The notes beneath the pieces were generated by a model that did not search any database, was not told where the DNA came from, and worked only from the letters and a program-made list of their open reading frames with translations. A program made the position numbers and the translations under genes. Positions 46,791-55,879 of a stretch of DNA of 64,000 bases are shown here, piece by piece. Within the stretch, counting starts at the first letter, position 1. Each line of letters begins with the position of its first letter. Source of the DNA: Microbacterium sp. C5A9 (GTDB taxonomy: Bacteria; Actinomycetota; Actinomycetes; Actinomycetales; Microbacteriaceae); NCBI RefSeq assembly GCF_022627955.1, contig NZ_JABXGD010000008.1, positions 186,001 to 250,000 on the forward strand, written 5' to 3'.

Positions 46791-48251
46791 ATGACTACCC
46801 GCACTGATCTCGACCTCGATCTCGAGGAGCGCTGTCGGCTGCTCGATGAGTGGGTCGAGGTGCGGCGACGGATCGCGGCGCTCGAGGCGCAGGCGAGTGA
46901 GCTGCTGGTCCAGCGGATCGCGGTGCGTGAGGTGGATGTGGTGGAGAGTCCTTTTCATCGTGATGCGATTCAGCGGTCGATGATCGCCGAGTATGCGGCT
47001 GCGGGGCGGCTGAGTACGGGGTCGGTCGAGTATTCGTTCACCGACGCGCGGACGTTGTCGCGTGCTCTGCCTGCGACGCGTGCGGCGTTCGCGGTGGGGG
47101 CGATCAGCGTCGCGCATGTCCGGGAGATCGTGCGGGCGAGTGTGATCGTCAGTGAGGCGGTCGATGAGGGCAGTGTGAGTGCGGAGACCCTGGGGTTGTA
47201 TGAGGCGGCGGTGCTCGTGTTCGCCGAGAGGGAGACCGCGGCGCGGACGAAGGCTCACGCCCGGCAGGTCGCGGCGACGCTGGCGGGCGTGACGCTCGTG
47301 GCTCGGCAGCGCAGGGCGGTCGAGGAGCGGTGCGTGCAGGTGCGTTCGGTCGGTGACGGGCTCGCCCTGTTGAGCGCGGTGCTGCCGGAGTGGATCGCGG
47401 AAGGGATCCTTGATCGGCTCACGCAGATGGCGCGCGAGATCGTGCACACCCGCGAGGAGCGGGAACCACACCTCCCCCCGCGAGACGACGAGGGAGAGCA
47501 CACGCGCGATCTGAGCGACTTCTCACCCGACGACCCCCAGTACGAGGCGTACTTCACCAACGGCGTGATCTTCGGGGACTCCGACACGTTCACCACCGAC
47601 CCCCTCGCCGGCCTGCAGGATCCGATGACCGATCCGACCAGCCCCGACATCGAACACATCCTCGGCGACCGTCGCACGATCGACCAGATCCGCGCCGATG
47701 TCCTCGCCGACCTGCTGCTCGCCGCGCCACCCAGCCCGGAGAACGGCACGGGCCTGGGGAACATCAGCGCCCGCATCCAGGTCACCGTCGCCGCGACGAC
47801 GCTGACCGGCGACGATGACCGCCCGGCAGAGCTCGACGGGCACGGGCCGCTTGCCCCCGAGATCGCACGATGCCTCGCCGGATACAACACCGGGTGGACG
47901 CGCCTGTTCCTCGATCCGTCCGGGCTGATCGCGGAGACCGACACCTACACCCCGAGCGAACCCATGCGACGATTCCTGCGCGCACGAGATCAGCACTGCC
48001 GATTCCCCGGATGCCGCATGCCCGCCCACCGCTGCGACATCGACCACACCCACGACCACGCACGCGGCGGGCGGACGCGCATCGACAACCTCAGTCACCT
48101 CTGCCGACGACACCACTCACTGAAACATCCCGACATCGACGACCGACACCGCTGGACAGCTCACCAGCTACCCGACGGCACCATCACCTGGACAAGTCCC
48201 CTGCGACGCCGCTACTCCGACCCGCCACGACGACGAGTGATGTTCGTCTGA
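46791..48251 (+). CDS. DUF222 and HNH endonuclease domain protein (13E12-like)
   Basis: A 486-residue protein. The N-terminal DUF222 helical domain covers about 10-330; the C-terminal HNH nuclease is CRFPGCRMPAHRCDIDHTHDHARGGRTRIDNLSHLCRRHHSLKH, with the Cys pairs and His of the beta-beta-alpha metal fold. It belongs to the same group as the REP13E12 repeat proteins of M. tuberculosis, several of which have LexA boxes in their promoters. ATG 46791 is 6 bases after TACCCT, with GGAGG inside the spacer. First half and second half differ in codon use: T- and G-ending codons are common to about 47440, C-ending after that. Role unknown; possibly a mobile or damage-responsive nuclease. Confidence 0.88.
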   Translation: MTTRTDLDLDLEERCRLLDEWVEVRRRIAALEAQASELLVQRIAVREVDVVESPFHRDAIQRSMIAEYAAAGRLSTGSVEYSFTDARTLSRALPATRAAFAVGAISVAHVREIVRASVIVSEAVDEGSVSAETLGLYEAAVLVFAERETAARTKAHARQVAATLAGVTLVARQRRAVEERCVQVRSVGDGLALLSAVLPEWIAEGILDRLTQMAREIVHTREEREPHLPPRDDEGEHTRDLSDFSPDDPQYEAYFTNGVIFGDSDTFTTDPLAGLQDPMTDPTSPDIEHILGDRRTIDQIRADVLADLLLAAPPSPENGTGLGNISARIQVTVAATTLTGDDDRPAELDGHGPLAPEIARCLAGYNTGWTRLFLDPSGLIAETDTYTPSEPMRRFLRARDQHCRFPGCRMPAHRCDIDHTHDHARGGRTRIDNLSHLCRRHHSLKHPDIDDRHRWTAHQLPDGTITWTSPLRRRYSDPPRRRVMFV

Positions 48252-48258
48252 CGAGCGG

Positions 48259-49206
48259 TCACGCCGCTCCGCCGTCGGCATCGAGCAGACCGCGAAGCCA
48301 TCCGGCCGAACGTGTCTGCGCGGCGCCGGCGGCCGCGACACGCGCCTGCAGTTCCCGGTCGCTCGTCACGGCGATGACCGTCTGTCCGGCGCGCACGCGG
48401 TGCTCGACCTCCGCGACGATCGCATCGTCACCCGCCGCAGCAGCATCCACCACCGATACGACTCCGGCGGGTAGCAGCTCCTCACCGCGGTCCTCCGCAC
48501 GGAGAGCCTCGATGCCGCGCGCCTGCCCCTCGACCACGAGCGCGATCTCAGGGAACCACTCCGTCCCGCCGATCTCCAGATCGGCGGCATCGAGCGCCAA
48601 GCCGTCAAGACGGGTGGCGAGGCGGGTCGCAGCTCCCGCGCGGTCCTTCCACCAGCCGTCCGGCACCGAGCCGACCACATTCGCGGCATCCACGACGAGC
48701 GCAGGGCGAACCGGCAGCAGCTTGCGCAGCTCGGGCCAGGCCCGCCCGAAACCGGGGTGCAGCGGGCGCGATTCGACCTCGTCGATGGGCACCCACTCGA
48801 GCGCCACGCTCTCAGGGTCGCTGATCACCGGCTCGAACGGCACGATGACATCGGCGATGACCGTCGTGTACGACCAGATCCCGAGGTCCAGAACGCTCGT
48901 GAACCGCGGGCGCACCGAGGCGTCGGGCACCCCCGCCTCCTCCTGCGCTTCACGGACGGCGCCCACGATGGCGGTCTCCGCCTCGTGCATCGCCCCACCG
49001 GGCAGGCCCCACGTTCCACCGAAGTGGCTCCACGCGACACGGTGCTGCAGCAGGATCCCCCGCTCCGGATCGACGGCGAGAAGACCCGCGGCCCCGAACC
49101 GCCCCCAGTACTTCTCCCCCGACGGCGCGACGACCCAGGCATCGCCGGGGTTACGCGGTCCGTCGGGGCGACGAGGCTCACCGGCAGCAGGAGGTACGAC
49201 AGTCAC
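48259..49206 (-). CDS. Nudix hydrolase fused to a NYN/PIN-like domain
   Basis: A 315-residue protein. The first 150 residues are a Nudix domain: GGTWGLPGGAMHEAETAIVGAVREAQEEAG fits the GX5EX7REUXEEXGU box. From about residue 165 a second domain begins ALVVDAANVVGSVPDGWWKDRAGAATRLATRL, followed by IALVVEGQARGIEAL, SVVDAAAAGDDAIVAEV and AVTSDRELQARV; the spaced Asp residues resemble the NYN/YacP-like RNase fold. The combination suggests a nucleotide-cleaning enzyme joined to an RNA nuclease, which is inference. GTG 49206 is the chosen start. Confidence 0.8.
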   Translation of the reverse strand: MTVVPPAAGEPRRPDGPRNPGDAWVVAPSGEKYWGRFGAAGLLAVDPERGILLQHRVAWSHFGGTWGLPGGAMHEAETAIVGAVREAQEEAGVPDASVRPRFTSVLDLGIWSYTTVIADVIVPFEPVISDPESVALEWVPIDEVESRPLHPGFGRAWPELRKLLPVRPALVVDAANVVGSVPDGWWKDRAGAATRLATRLDGLALDAADLEIGGTEWFPEIALVVEGQARGIEALRAEDRGEELLPAGVVSVVDAAAAGDDAIVAEVEHRVRAGQTVIAVTSDRELQARVAAAGAAQTRSAGWLRGLLDADGGAA

Positions 49207-49300
49207 CGTTCCAGCCTTTCACAGCATCCCGGTATCGGCACCGATCGCAGTCATACGCGGGAACGCAGACATGACGACGACCGGTGCCGGACTCGGCGGA

Positions 49301-50821
49301 TCAGCGCTGACGCTTCTCGCGCACGCGCATGTTGACGACGATCGGGGTTCCCTCGAACGAATACAGCTCGCGCAGACGACGCTGGATGAACCGGCGGTAG
49401 CCCGGGTCGAGGAATCCGGTCGTGAAGAGCACGAACGTCGGCGGACGTGTCGACGCCTGCGTGCCGAAGAGGATGCGCGGCTGCTTGCCTCCGCGAAGCG
49501 GGTGCGGGTGCTCGGCGACCAGCTCGGCGAGGAACGCGTTGAACTTGCCCGTGGGGATACGGCGATCCCAGCTCTCGAGGGCGGTCTCGAGCGCCGGCAC
49601 GAGCTTGTCGAGGTGACGCCCGGTCTTCGCCGAGATGTTCACGCGCGGTGCCCAGGCGACGTGCGCCAGGTCCTGCTCGATCTCGCGCTCGAGGTAACGC
49701 CGGCGATCGGCGTTCTCCAGGTCGTCGTCGTTCAGACGATCCCACTTGTTGAACGCCAGCACGAGCGCACGCCCGGACTCGAGCACGAGGTCGATGATGC
49801 GCACATCCTGCTCGCTGATCGTCTCGGAGACGTCGAGCACGACGACCGCGACCTCGGCCTTCTCGAGAGCGGCAGACGTACGCAGCGAGGCGTAGAAGTC
49901 CGCGCCCTGCGCCATGTGCACGCGACGACGGATGCCGGCCGTGTCCACGAGGGTCCACAGCTTGCCGCCCAGCTCGACGATCTCGTCGACCGGGTCGCGC
50001 GTGGTTCCCGCGAGGTCGTTCACGACCACCCGCTCCTCACCGGCAGCCTTGTTCAGCAGCGACGACTTACCCACGTTGGGACGCCCGAGGATCGCCACGC
50101 GACGCGGTCCGCCGATCTCGGCCTTCGCCACCGCCGAGACGTCGGGCAGCTTCTTCAGCACGGCGTCGAGCAGATCCGCGACACCGCGGCCGTGGATCGC
50201 CGACACCGGGTGCGGCTCACCGAGACCGAGGTTCCACAGCGCCGCGGCCTCAGGCTCCTGCCGCCCGTCGTCGATCTTGTTCGCGACGAGGAACACCGGC
50301 TTGCCGCTCTTGCGCAGCAGCTTCACGACGTGCTCATCGGTCGACGTCGCACCCACCATGGCGTCGACGACGAACAGCACGACGTCCGAGAGATCGATCG
50401 CGACCTCGGCCTGCGCCGCGACCGAACGGTCGATGCCCTTCGCATCGGGCTCCCACCCTCCGGTGTCGACGAGCGTGAAGCGACGGTCGGACCACTCGGC
50501 CTTGTACGTCACACGGTCTCGCGTCACACCGGGGGTGTCCTCGACGACGGCTTCGCGACGGCCGAGGATGCGGTTCACGAGCGCGGATTTGCCGACGTTC
50601 GGTCGTCCGACGATCGCCACCACCGGCAGCGCCGGCATGAACTGGATCCCGTCCTCGCCGAGCGTGATGCCGGCGAGAAGCGCCGCGTCCTCGTCGTCGA
50701 GCTCGTAGTCCGCGAGGCCCTGGCGCAGAGTCTCCGCGCGGGCCTCAGCGAGCTGCTCGTCGAGCGACTCCATCTTCTCGGCGAGCTGGTCGGGGCCGCC
50801 TTCATATTCGTCGTCAGCCAT
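49301..50821 (-). CDS. der: Ribosome biogenesis GTPase Der
   Basis: A 506-residue double GTPase needed for 50S subunit maturation. The first G domain has [28 protein letters not shown] and NKID; the second has [28 protein letters not shown] and NKWD; a C-terminal KH-like domain ([19 protein letters not shown]-type) follows. An acidic 60-residue N-terminal extension is usual in actinobacteria. Last gene of the parA-scpA-scpB-rluB-tyrA-cmk-der run; the start overlaps the cmk stop by 8 bases. Confidence 0.97.
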   Translation of the reverse strand: MADDEYEGGPDQLAEKMESLDEQLAEARAETLRQGLADYELDDEDAALLAGITLGEDGIQFMPALPVVAIVGRPNVGKSALVNRILGRREAVVEDTPGVTRDRVTYKAEWSDRRFTLVDTGGWEPDAKGIDRSVAAQAEVAIDLSDVVLFVVDAMVGATSTDEHVVKLLRKSGKPVFLVANKIDDGRQEPEAAALWNLGLGEPHPVSAIHGRGVADLLDAVLKKLPDVSAVAKAEIGGPRRVAILGRPNVGKSSLLNKAAGEERVVVNDLAGTTRDPVDEIVELGGKLWTLVDTAGIRRRVHMAQGADFYASLRTSAALEKAEVAVVVLDVSETISEQDVRIIDLVLESGRALVLAFNKWDRLNDDDLENADRRRYLEREIEQDLAHVAWAPRVNISAKTGRHLDKLVPALETALESWDRRIPTGKFNAFLAELVAEHPHPLRGGKQPRILFGTQASTRPPTFVLFTTGFLDPGYRRFIQRRLRELYSFEGTPIVVNMRVREKRQR

Positions 50822-51530
50822 GCTGTGCTCCTCGGAGTCGTTCGATCACCGTGAGAACGGCATCGATGGTCTGGGGGAAATCGAGTTCGGTCGAGTCGAC
50901 CACCTCGACGCCGTCTGCGGCATTCAGGAAATCGACGACGGTGCTGTCCGACGCGTCGCGTCGGTGCAGGGCGGCAGCCACCGCGTCGGCGTTCTCGCCG
51001 GCGAGCTCGCCGGCACGTCGCGCGGCGCGCACCTCGGGAGCCGCCGTGAGCAGGATCCGCACGGGGGCGTCGGGCGCCACCACGGTCGTGATGTCACGCC
51101 CCTCGACCACCACTGCCGGGTACGGCGCGTCGGCCACGAGCCGTCGGAACAGACGGTTCACCTGCTCGCGCACTTCGGCGACGCGGGCGACGCCGCTCAC
51201 GGCATCCGAGACGCGGGGCTCGCGGATGGCCTCCGTCACGTCGACGTCGCCGACCTGCACGGTGCGGTCATCGGGGTCGAGGCCGAGACGCACCGGGAAG
51301 TCGGATGCTGCGGCGAGCACAGCATCCGCATCCGCCGTGTCGGCGCCGCGGTCGATCACGTGCCAGGCGAGCGCCCGGTACGCCGAACCCGTGTCGAGGT
51401 ATCCGAAGCCGAGCGCGCGGGCGACGGCCTTGGAGACGCTCGACTTGCCGGATCCGGCGGGGCCGTCGATCGCGATGAAGTCGGCTCCGGCCGCGACGGT
51501 CTGCTCCGCACTCGTCGAAAGATCAGTCAT
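50814..51530 (-). CDS. cmk: Cytidylate kinase
   Basis: A 238-residue CMP/dCMP kinase. The P-loop is [13 protein letters not shown], the NMP-binding region is [14 protein letters not shown], and the middle contains [21 protein letters not shown] and RRDASDS. ATG 51530 is used ([10 protein letters not shown]) since it overlaps the tyrA stop by 8 bases; the 15-base-longer version starting at 51545 has no support. Pairing with der is conserved in actinobacteria. Confidence 0.95.
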   Translation of the reverse strand: MTDLSTSAEQTVAAGADFIAIDGPAGSGKSSVSKAVARALGFGYLDTGSAYRALAWHVIDRGADTADADAVLAAASDFPVRLGLDPDDRTVQVGDVDVTEAIREPRVSDAVSGVARVAEVREQVNRLFRRLVADAPYPAVVVEGRDITTVVAPDAPVRILLTAAPEVRAARRAGELAGENADAVAAALHRRDASDSTVVDFLNAADGVEVVDSTELDFPQTIDAVLTVIERLRGAQHG

Positions 51531-52674
51531 TGCTCGTCCCCGCAATCCGCCAGCCGCGTTCCTGAAGTCCTGTGATCGCGCCGTGCAGCGCGGCCGGGTC
51601 GACGCTGATCTCGGCCAGGCCGAACTGCGCCCCCGGAGAGTGCTCGAGGCGAAGATCCTCGACGTTCACGCCGAGCTCACCGAGCTCTCCGAACAGGCGC
51701 CCCAGCTGACCGGAGGTGTCATCCACCATGACGACGAGCGTCTCGAAGCGCTGGTTCTGACCGTGCTTGCCGGGCAGGCGCTCGACGCCGTCGTTGCCCT
51801 GGCGGATCGCCTCGGCCACCACACGGCGTGAGCCCGGCGCATCGGGTGCGCGCAGAGCGTCGGACACCTGACGGAGGTCGTCGGCGAGGGCATCGAGGAT
51901 CTCGACCACGGGTCGTGCGTTCGCCCCGAGGATCTGCACCCACAGCTCCGGAGCGGATGCGGCGATGCGCGTCGTGTCGCGCACGCCCTGTCCTGCCAGA
52001 CGCAGAGCGCCGTCGTCGGCGCCGGCGAGGCGGCCGGCGAGAAGGCTCGCGACCACCTGGGGCACGTGCGACGTCAGCGCGACCGAGCGGTCGTGCTCCT
52101 CGGGGGTCATCTCGACCGGCGTGGCGCCGACGTCGAGCGCGAGCGCCTCGACGAGAGCGAGGTCCGACGCCTTCGTATCGTGATCACGGCACACGACCCA
52201 CGGGCGACCGATGAAGAGGTCGGCGCGCGCCGAGATCGCTCCCCCGCGCTCGCGTCCCGCCAGGGGATGCGAGCCGATGTACCGGGTCAGATCGACGCCG
52301 CGACGCTGCAGCTCGCGGAACGGTTCGAGCTTCACGCTCGCGACGTCAGTCACCACCGCATCCGGGTGACGCGACAGCTCGGCCTCGATGACATCCGCGG
52401 TCACGTCCGGCGGAACGGCGACCACGATGAGCGACGGCGCGTCGCCGTCGGCGGTAGTCCGCCCTGCACCGTAGTCGACGGCGAGGCGCAGCTGCGCCGG
52501 CGAGGTGTCGGAGAGCACGACGTCGATGCCCTTGGCCCGAAGAGCGTGGCCGATGCTCGCACCGAGGAGGCCTGCTCCGACGATGCGGACGGTGCCCGAG
52601 AGACGAGTCGCGACGCGGGGCGCGACCGAGCCTGAGGCCTGCACCCGTCCGGGCGCACTCGTCGTGTCGGTCAC
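51523..52674 (-). CDS. tyrA: Prephenate dehydrogenase with ACT-like domain
   Basis: A 383-residue enzyme of tyrosine synthesis that converts prephenate to 4-hydroxyphenylpyruvate with NAD(P)+. The Rossmann motif is [15 protein letters not shown]; the substrate region is [12 protein letters not shown] and [24 protein letters not shown]-terminal ACT-like domain (about 310-383, [28 protein letters not shown]) suggests feedback by tyrosine. GTG 52674 overlaps the rluB stop (GTGA). Confidence 0.93.
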   Translation of the reverse strand: MTDTTSAPGRVQASGSVAPRVATRLSGTVRIVGAGLLGASIGHALRAKGIDVVLSDTSPAQLRLAVDYGAGRTTADGDAPSLIVVAVPPDVTADVIEAELSRHPDAVVTDVASVKLEPFRELQRRGVDLTRYIGSHPLAGRERGGAISARADLFIGRPWVVCRDHDTKASDLALVEALALDVGATPVEMTPEEHDRSVALTSHVPQVVASLLAGRLAGADDGALRLAGQGVRDTTRIAASAPELWVQILGANARPVVEILDALADDLRQVSDALRAPDAPGSRRVVAEAIRQGNDGVERLPGKHGQNQRFETLVVMVDDTSGQLGRLFGELGELGVNVEDLRLEHSPGAQFGLAEISVDPAALHGAITGLQERGWRIAGTSND

Positions 52675-53474
52675 TCGTTCTCCTGCTGCTCGCCTGGCGC
52701 CTCGGCGACACCGGAATCACGGCGCGCGAGAGTCAACAGCGCACCGAGTTCGATTTTACTCAGTTCGCGGCTCCGGCCCGCAGGGAGCGTTCCCAGGTGC
52801 AGCGGGCCGAACTGCCGTCGCACGAGTTCCGTGACCGGATGACCGACGGCCGCGAGCATCCGACGCACGATGCGGTTGCGCCCCGAGTGCAGTGTCAGCT
52901 CGACGAGACTCGACCCGCGCGACGTGTCGAGCAGACGCGCCTTGTCCGCGGCGATCGGACCGTCGTCGAGCTCGATGCCCTTCGTGAGCTTCGCGATCGT
53001 CTGAGCCGTCACGGCTCCCTCGACCTTGGCGATGTAGACCTTGGTGACGCCGAACGACGGATGCGCCAGCACGTGCGCGAGCTCGCCGTCGTTGGTGAGG
53101 ATCAGCAGCCCGCTCGTCTCGGCGTCCAGTCGGCCGACGTTGTACAGACGCTCCTCATAGTCCTCGGTGAAGCGCCGCAGATCGGGGCGACCGCTCTCGT
53201 CGCGCATGCTGCTGACGACACCCGTGGGCTTGTTGAGCATCACGTAGCGCTTCGAGACGTCGAGCTGCACGGCGGTGCCGTCGACGTCGACGAGGTCGGT
53301 CTCGGGATCGATCCTCCGGCCGAGCTCGGTCACGGTCTCGCCGTTGACGCGGATGCGCCCCTCGACGATGTACTGCTCGACGACACGCCGCGACGCGACG
53401 CCCGCCGCGGCGAGCACCTTCTGGAGACGGACGCCGTCGGGCTGCGCGCCGTCTGCGGGAACGGGAGAGGTCAT
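52671..53474 (-). CDS. 23S rRNA pseudouridine synthase, RluB/RsuA family
   Basis: A 267-residue pseudouridine synthase. The N-terminal S4 domain reads RLQKVLAAAGVASRRVVEQYIVEGRIRVNG; the catalytic motif is VGRLDAETSGLLILTNDG with the essential Asp; the C-terminal ends in TLHSGRNRIVRRML. It probably modifies the 23S rRNA near the peptidyl transferase centre. ATG overlaps the scpB stop (ATGA). Confidence 0.93.
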   Translation of the reverse strand: MTSPVPADGAQPDGVRLQKVLAAAGVASRRVVEQYIVEGRIRVNGETVTELGRRIDPETDLVDVDGTAVQLDVSKRYVMLNKPTGVVSSMRDESGRPDLRRFTEDYEERLYNVGRLDAETSGLLILTNDGELAHVLAHPSFGVTKVYIAKVEGAVTAQTIAKLTKGIELDDGPIAADKARLLDTSRGSSLVELTLHSGRNRIVRRMLAAVGHPVTELVRRQFGPLHLGTLPAGRSRELSKIELGALLTLARRDSGVAEAPGEQQENE

Positions 53475-54073
53475 CGGATGGTCCCTTCGTCGAAACCGTC
53501 TGCCCCGTCATCGAGCAGCGGTGAGATCGGTGGCAGCTCATCGAGCGAGTTGATGCCGAGATGCTGCAGCAGCGTGTCGGTCGTACCGTAGTTGATCGCG
53601 CCCGTCTCCGCGTCTGCGAACAGCTCGGTGATGAGTCCCCTCGCCAGCAGTGTGCGAACGACCGAGTCGACGTTCACCGCGCGGATGGAGGCGACCTGGC
53701 TGCGGGTCACGGGCTGCTTGTAGGCGATCACGGCCAAGGTCTCGAGCGCCGCCTGCGACAGTCGGGCCGGAGCCTGTCCGCCGATGAAGTCGGCGACGAG
53801 ATCGTCATGATCGTCGCGCACGTAGAGCCGCCAGCCGCCGCCGACCTCGCGCAGCTCGAACCCACGGCGCGGCCCGTGCCCCCGCCCGTCGTAGTCGTCG
53901 ACGAGCGTCTCGATCGTCTGCCGCACGGCCGCCACGGGCGAGCCCACGGCGGCGGCCAGGGCGACCAGCCCGATGGGCTCGTCGATGATCAGCAGGATCG
54001 CCTCGATCCGCTCTGCGAGCGGAGCCCCGTCGGTCGTCGTCACACCGTCGGTCGTCGTCACGTCATCGGTCAT
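53471..54073 (-). CDS. scpB: Segregation and condensation protein ScpB
   Basis: A 200-residue winged-helix kleisin-associated subunit of the SMC-ScpAB condensin. Typical stretches are IEAILLIIDEPIGLVALAAAVG, FELREVGGGWRLYVRDDH, QAALETLAVIAYKQPVTRSQVASIRAVNVDSVVRTLLARGLI. ATG 54073 is used; the open frame to 54253 runs inside scpA. A short direct repeat in the first 17 codons (DVTTTDGVTTTDG) is unusual. Overlaps scpA by 11 bases and rluB by four. Confidence 0.95.
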   Translation of the reverse strand: MTDDVTTTDGVTTTDGAPLAERIEAILLIIDEPIGLVALAAAVGSPVAAVRQTIETLVDDYDGRGHGPRRGFELREVGGGWRLYVRDDHDDLVADFIGGQAPARLSQAALETLAVIAYKQPVTRSQVASIRAVNVDSVVRTLLARGLITELFADAETGAINYGTTDTLLQHLGINSLDELPPISPLLDDGADGFDEGTIR

Positions 54074-54908
54074 AGTCAGCCCCCAGGCTTGCGAGTGTCT
54101 CGTCCGACCAGGACTCGGCCGCCCAGCGGAGCGTGAGTTCCCCGAGCGGCTCCAGCTGCTCGAAGGAGAGCGCGGCGTGTCGGTACAGCTCGAGCACCGA
54201 GATGAAGCGGGCGACCACGATCCCGGGCTCCTGCACTCCGGCGACCAGCTCACGGAAGCTCACCGACTCGGCGCTGCGGAGCAGGGTCACCACGATCGCT
54301 GCCTGCTCGCGGATGCTGACGAGCGGCGCGTGCAGGTGGTCGAGCCCGACGTGCGGCATCTCCTTCGGGGCGAAGGCCAGCAGCGCGAGCGCCGCGAAGT
54401 CGTCGGCGCTGAGCGACCAGACCAGTTCGGGAGTCTTCTTGCGGTGCTTCTCGTCGAGCCGCACCGCCCTGACATGCCGGCGACCCTCCCGATGCAGGCA
54501 CCGGGCGAACCATGTCGAGACCTCTTTGAAGGCGCGGTACTGGAGCAGGCGGGCGAACAGCAGGTCACGGGCCTCGAGCAGCGCGACCGCCTCGGCATCG
54601 ACCAGCTCGCCCTGCGGCAGCAGACCGGCCACCTTCATGTCGAGCAGCGTCGCGGCGACCACGAGGAACTCCGACGCCTGGTCGAGCTCCTCATCGTCGT
54701 CGAGCTCCTTGAGATACGCGATGAACTCGTTCGTGACCGCGCTGAGCGACACCTCGGTGATGTCCATCTCGTGCTTCGAGATGAGGGTGAGCAGCAGATC
54801 GAACGGGCCGTCGAAGTTCGACAGGGAGACGCGGAAACCCGATTCCTCGGTCGCAGGATCGACGGCATCCGTCGTGTCGACAGAGCTCTCGTCAGGCGAC
54901 GGCGCCAC
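54063..54908 (-). CDS. scpA: Segregation and condensation protein ScpA
   Basis: A 281-residue kleisin of the SMC condensin. The N-terminal SMC-neck-binding part is FRVSLSNFDGPFDLLLTLISKHEMDITEVSLSAVTNEFI, and the C-terminal winged helix is SVSFRELVAGVQEPGIVVARFISVLELYRHAALSFEQLEPLGEL. GTG 54908 is chosen: it overlaps the parA end by 17 bases and has GGGAGC before it; the longer frame to 54986 lies inside parA. Confidence 0.94.
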   Translation of the reverse strand: MAPSPDESSVDTTDAVDPATEESGFRVSLSNFDGPFDLLLTLISKHEMDITEVSLSAVTNEFIAYLKELDDDEELDQASEFLVVAATLLDMKVAGLLPQGELVDAEAVALLEARDLLFARLLQYRAFKEVSTWFARCLHREGRRHVRAVRLDEKHRKKTPELVWSLSADDFAALALLAFAPKEMPHVGLDHLHAPLVSIREQAAIVVTLLRSAESVSFRELVAGVQEPGIVVARFISVLELYRHAALSFEQLEPLGELTLRWAAESWSDETLASLGADYDR

Positions 54909-55782
54909 GGGCGACCAGCTCCCGTGCCAGTCGCAGGTAGGCCTGCGCGGCGGCGTGCTCGGGAGCGAACTCGGTGATGGGCACACCCGACACCGACGCG
55001 TCGGGGAACTTCACGGTGCGGCCGATCACGGTCTCGAGGACGTCGTCGCCGAACGCCTCGACCACGCGCTCGAGCACCTCGCGCGAGTGCAGGGTGCGCG
55101 GGTCGTACATGGTCGCGAGCAGGCCGTCCATCGTGATCGACGGGTTCAACCGGTCGCGCACCTTGTCGATCGTCTCGATCAGCAGCGCGACGCCGCGCAG
55201 CGCGAAGAACTCGCACTCCAGCGGGATGATCACACCGTGCGCCGCGGTGAGCGCGTTGACCGTGAGCAGCCCGAGCGACGGCTGGCAGTCGATGAGGATG
55301 ACGTCGTACTCCCCCGCGACCTGGCGGAGGACCCGGGCGAGGATCGTCTCCCGCGCGACCTCGTTGACGAGGTGCACCTCAGCTGCGGAGAGGTCGATGT
55401 TCGCCGGCATGACGTCGAGGCCCTCGACACCGGAGCGGACGATCGCGTCATGGGCGTCGCGCTTCGTGTCGAGCAGCAGATCGTAGATCGTCGGCACGTC
55501 GTGCGTCTGGATCCCCAGGCCGGCCGACAGCGCACCCTGCGGATCGAAGTCGACCGCGAGCACCTTGCGACCGTACTCGGCGAGCGACGCCGCGAGATTG
55601 ATCGAGGTGGTCGTCTTGCCGACGCCGCCCTTCTGGTTGCAGAGGGCGATGATGCGGGCGGGCCCGTGGGACGCCAGGGGCTCAGGGGTCGGGAACCCGT
55701 GATAGGGACGACCGGTCGGTCCGAGGGGCGTCTCGTCGGCCTTCTGTGCCTTCGCCCTGGACTTCGCCGCTTTCTCAACCAC
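54892..55782 (-). CDS. Chromosome segregation ParA/Soj family ATPase (scpAB-linked)
   Basis: A 296-residue ParA ATPase. A basic N-terminal tail (MVEKAAKSRAKAQKADE) precedes the deviant Walker [20 protein letters not shown]; further motifs are VDFDPQGALSAGLG and VILIDCQPSLGLLTVNAL. It is the Rv1708-like paralogue that heads the scpA-scpB operon in actinobacteria, distinct from the parAB pair near the origin. No parB is adjacent. It starts a tightly overlapping operon that ends with der. Confidence 0.93.
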   Translation of the reverse strand: MVEKAAKSRAKAQKADETPLGPTGRPYHGFPTPEPLASHGPARIIALCNQKGGVGKTTTSINLAASLAEYGRKVLAVDFDPQGALSAGLGIQTHDVPTIYDLLLDTKRDAHDAIVRSGVEGLDVMPANIDLSAAEVHLVNEVARETILARVLRQVAGEYDVILIDCQPSLGLLTVNALTAAHGVIIPLECEFFALRGVALLIETIDKVRDRLNPSITMDGLLATMYDPRTLHSREVLERVVEAFGDDVLETVIGRTVKFPDASVSGVPITEFAPEHAAAQAYLRLARELVARGAVA

Positions 55783-55879
55783 CGATTCTCCTGCTCCTTC
55801 GTGCTTGGTCGATTCTAGCGGCAGGGCTCTGCACTGCGCCCCCGGCGCGCGGCGGGCCGCTCAGGTCATCCCCGAGCGG

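Noticed and set aside
47870-50854. A 994-codon plus-strand open frame opposite der and the Nudix fusion
   Set aside because: Antisense shadow of two genes with complete motifs.
53990-54073. The ACCGTCGGTCGTCGTC direct repeat at the start of scpB as a mobile or CRISPR-like repeat
   Set aside because: Only two in-frame copies inside a coding region; it simply repeats the codons for TTTDGV.
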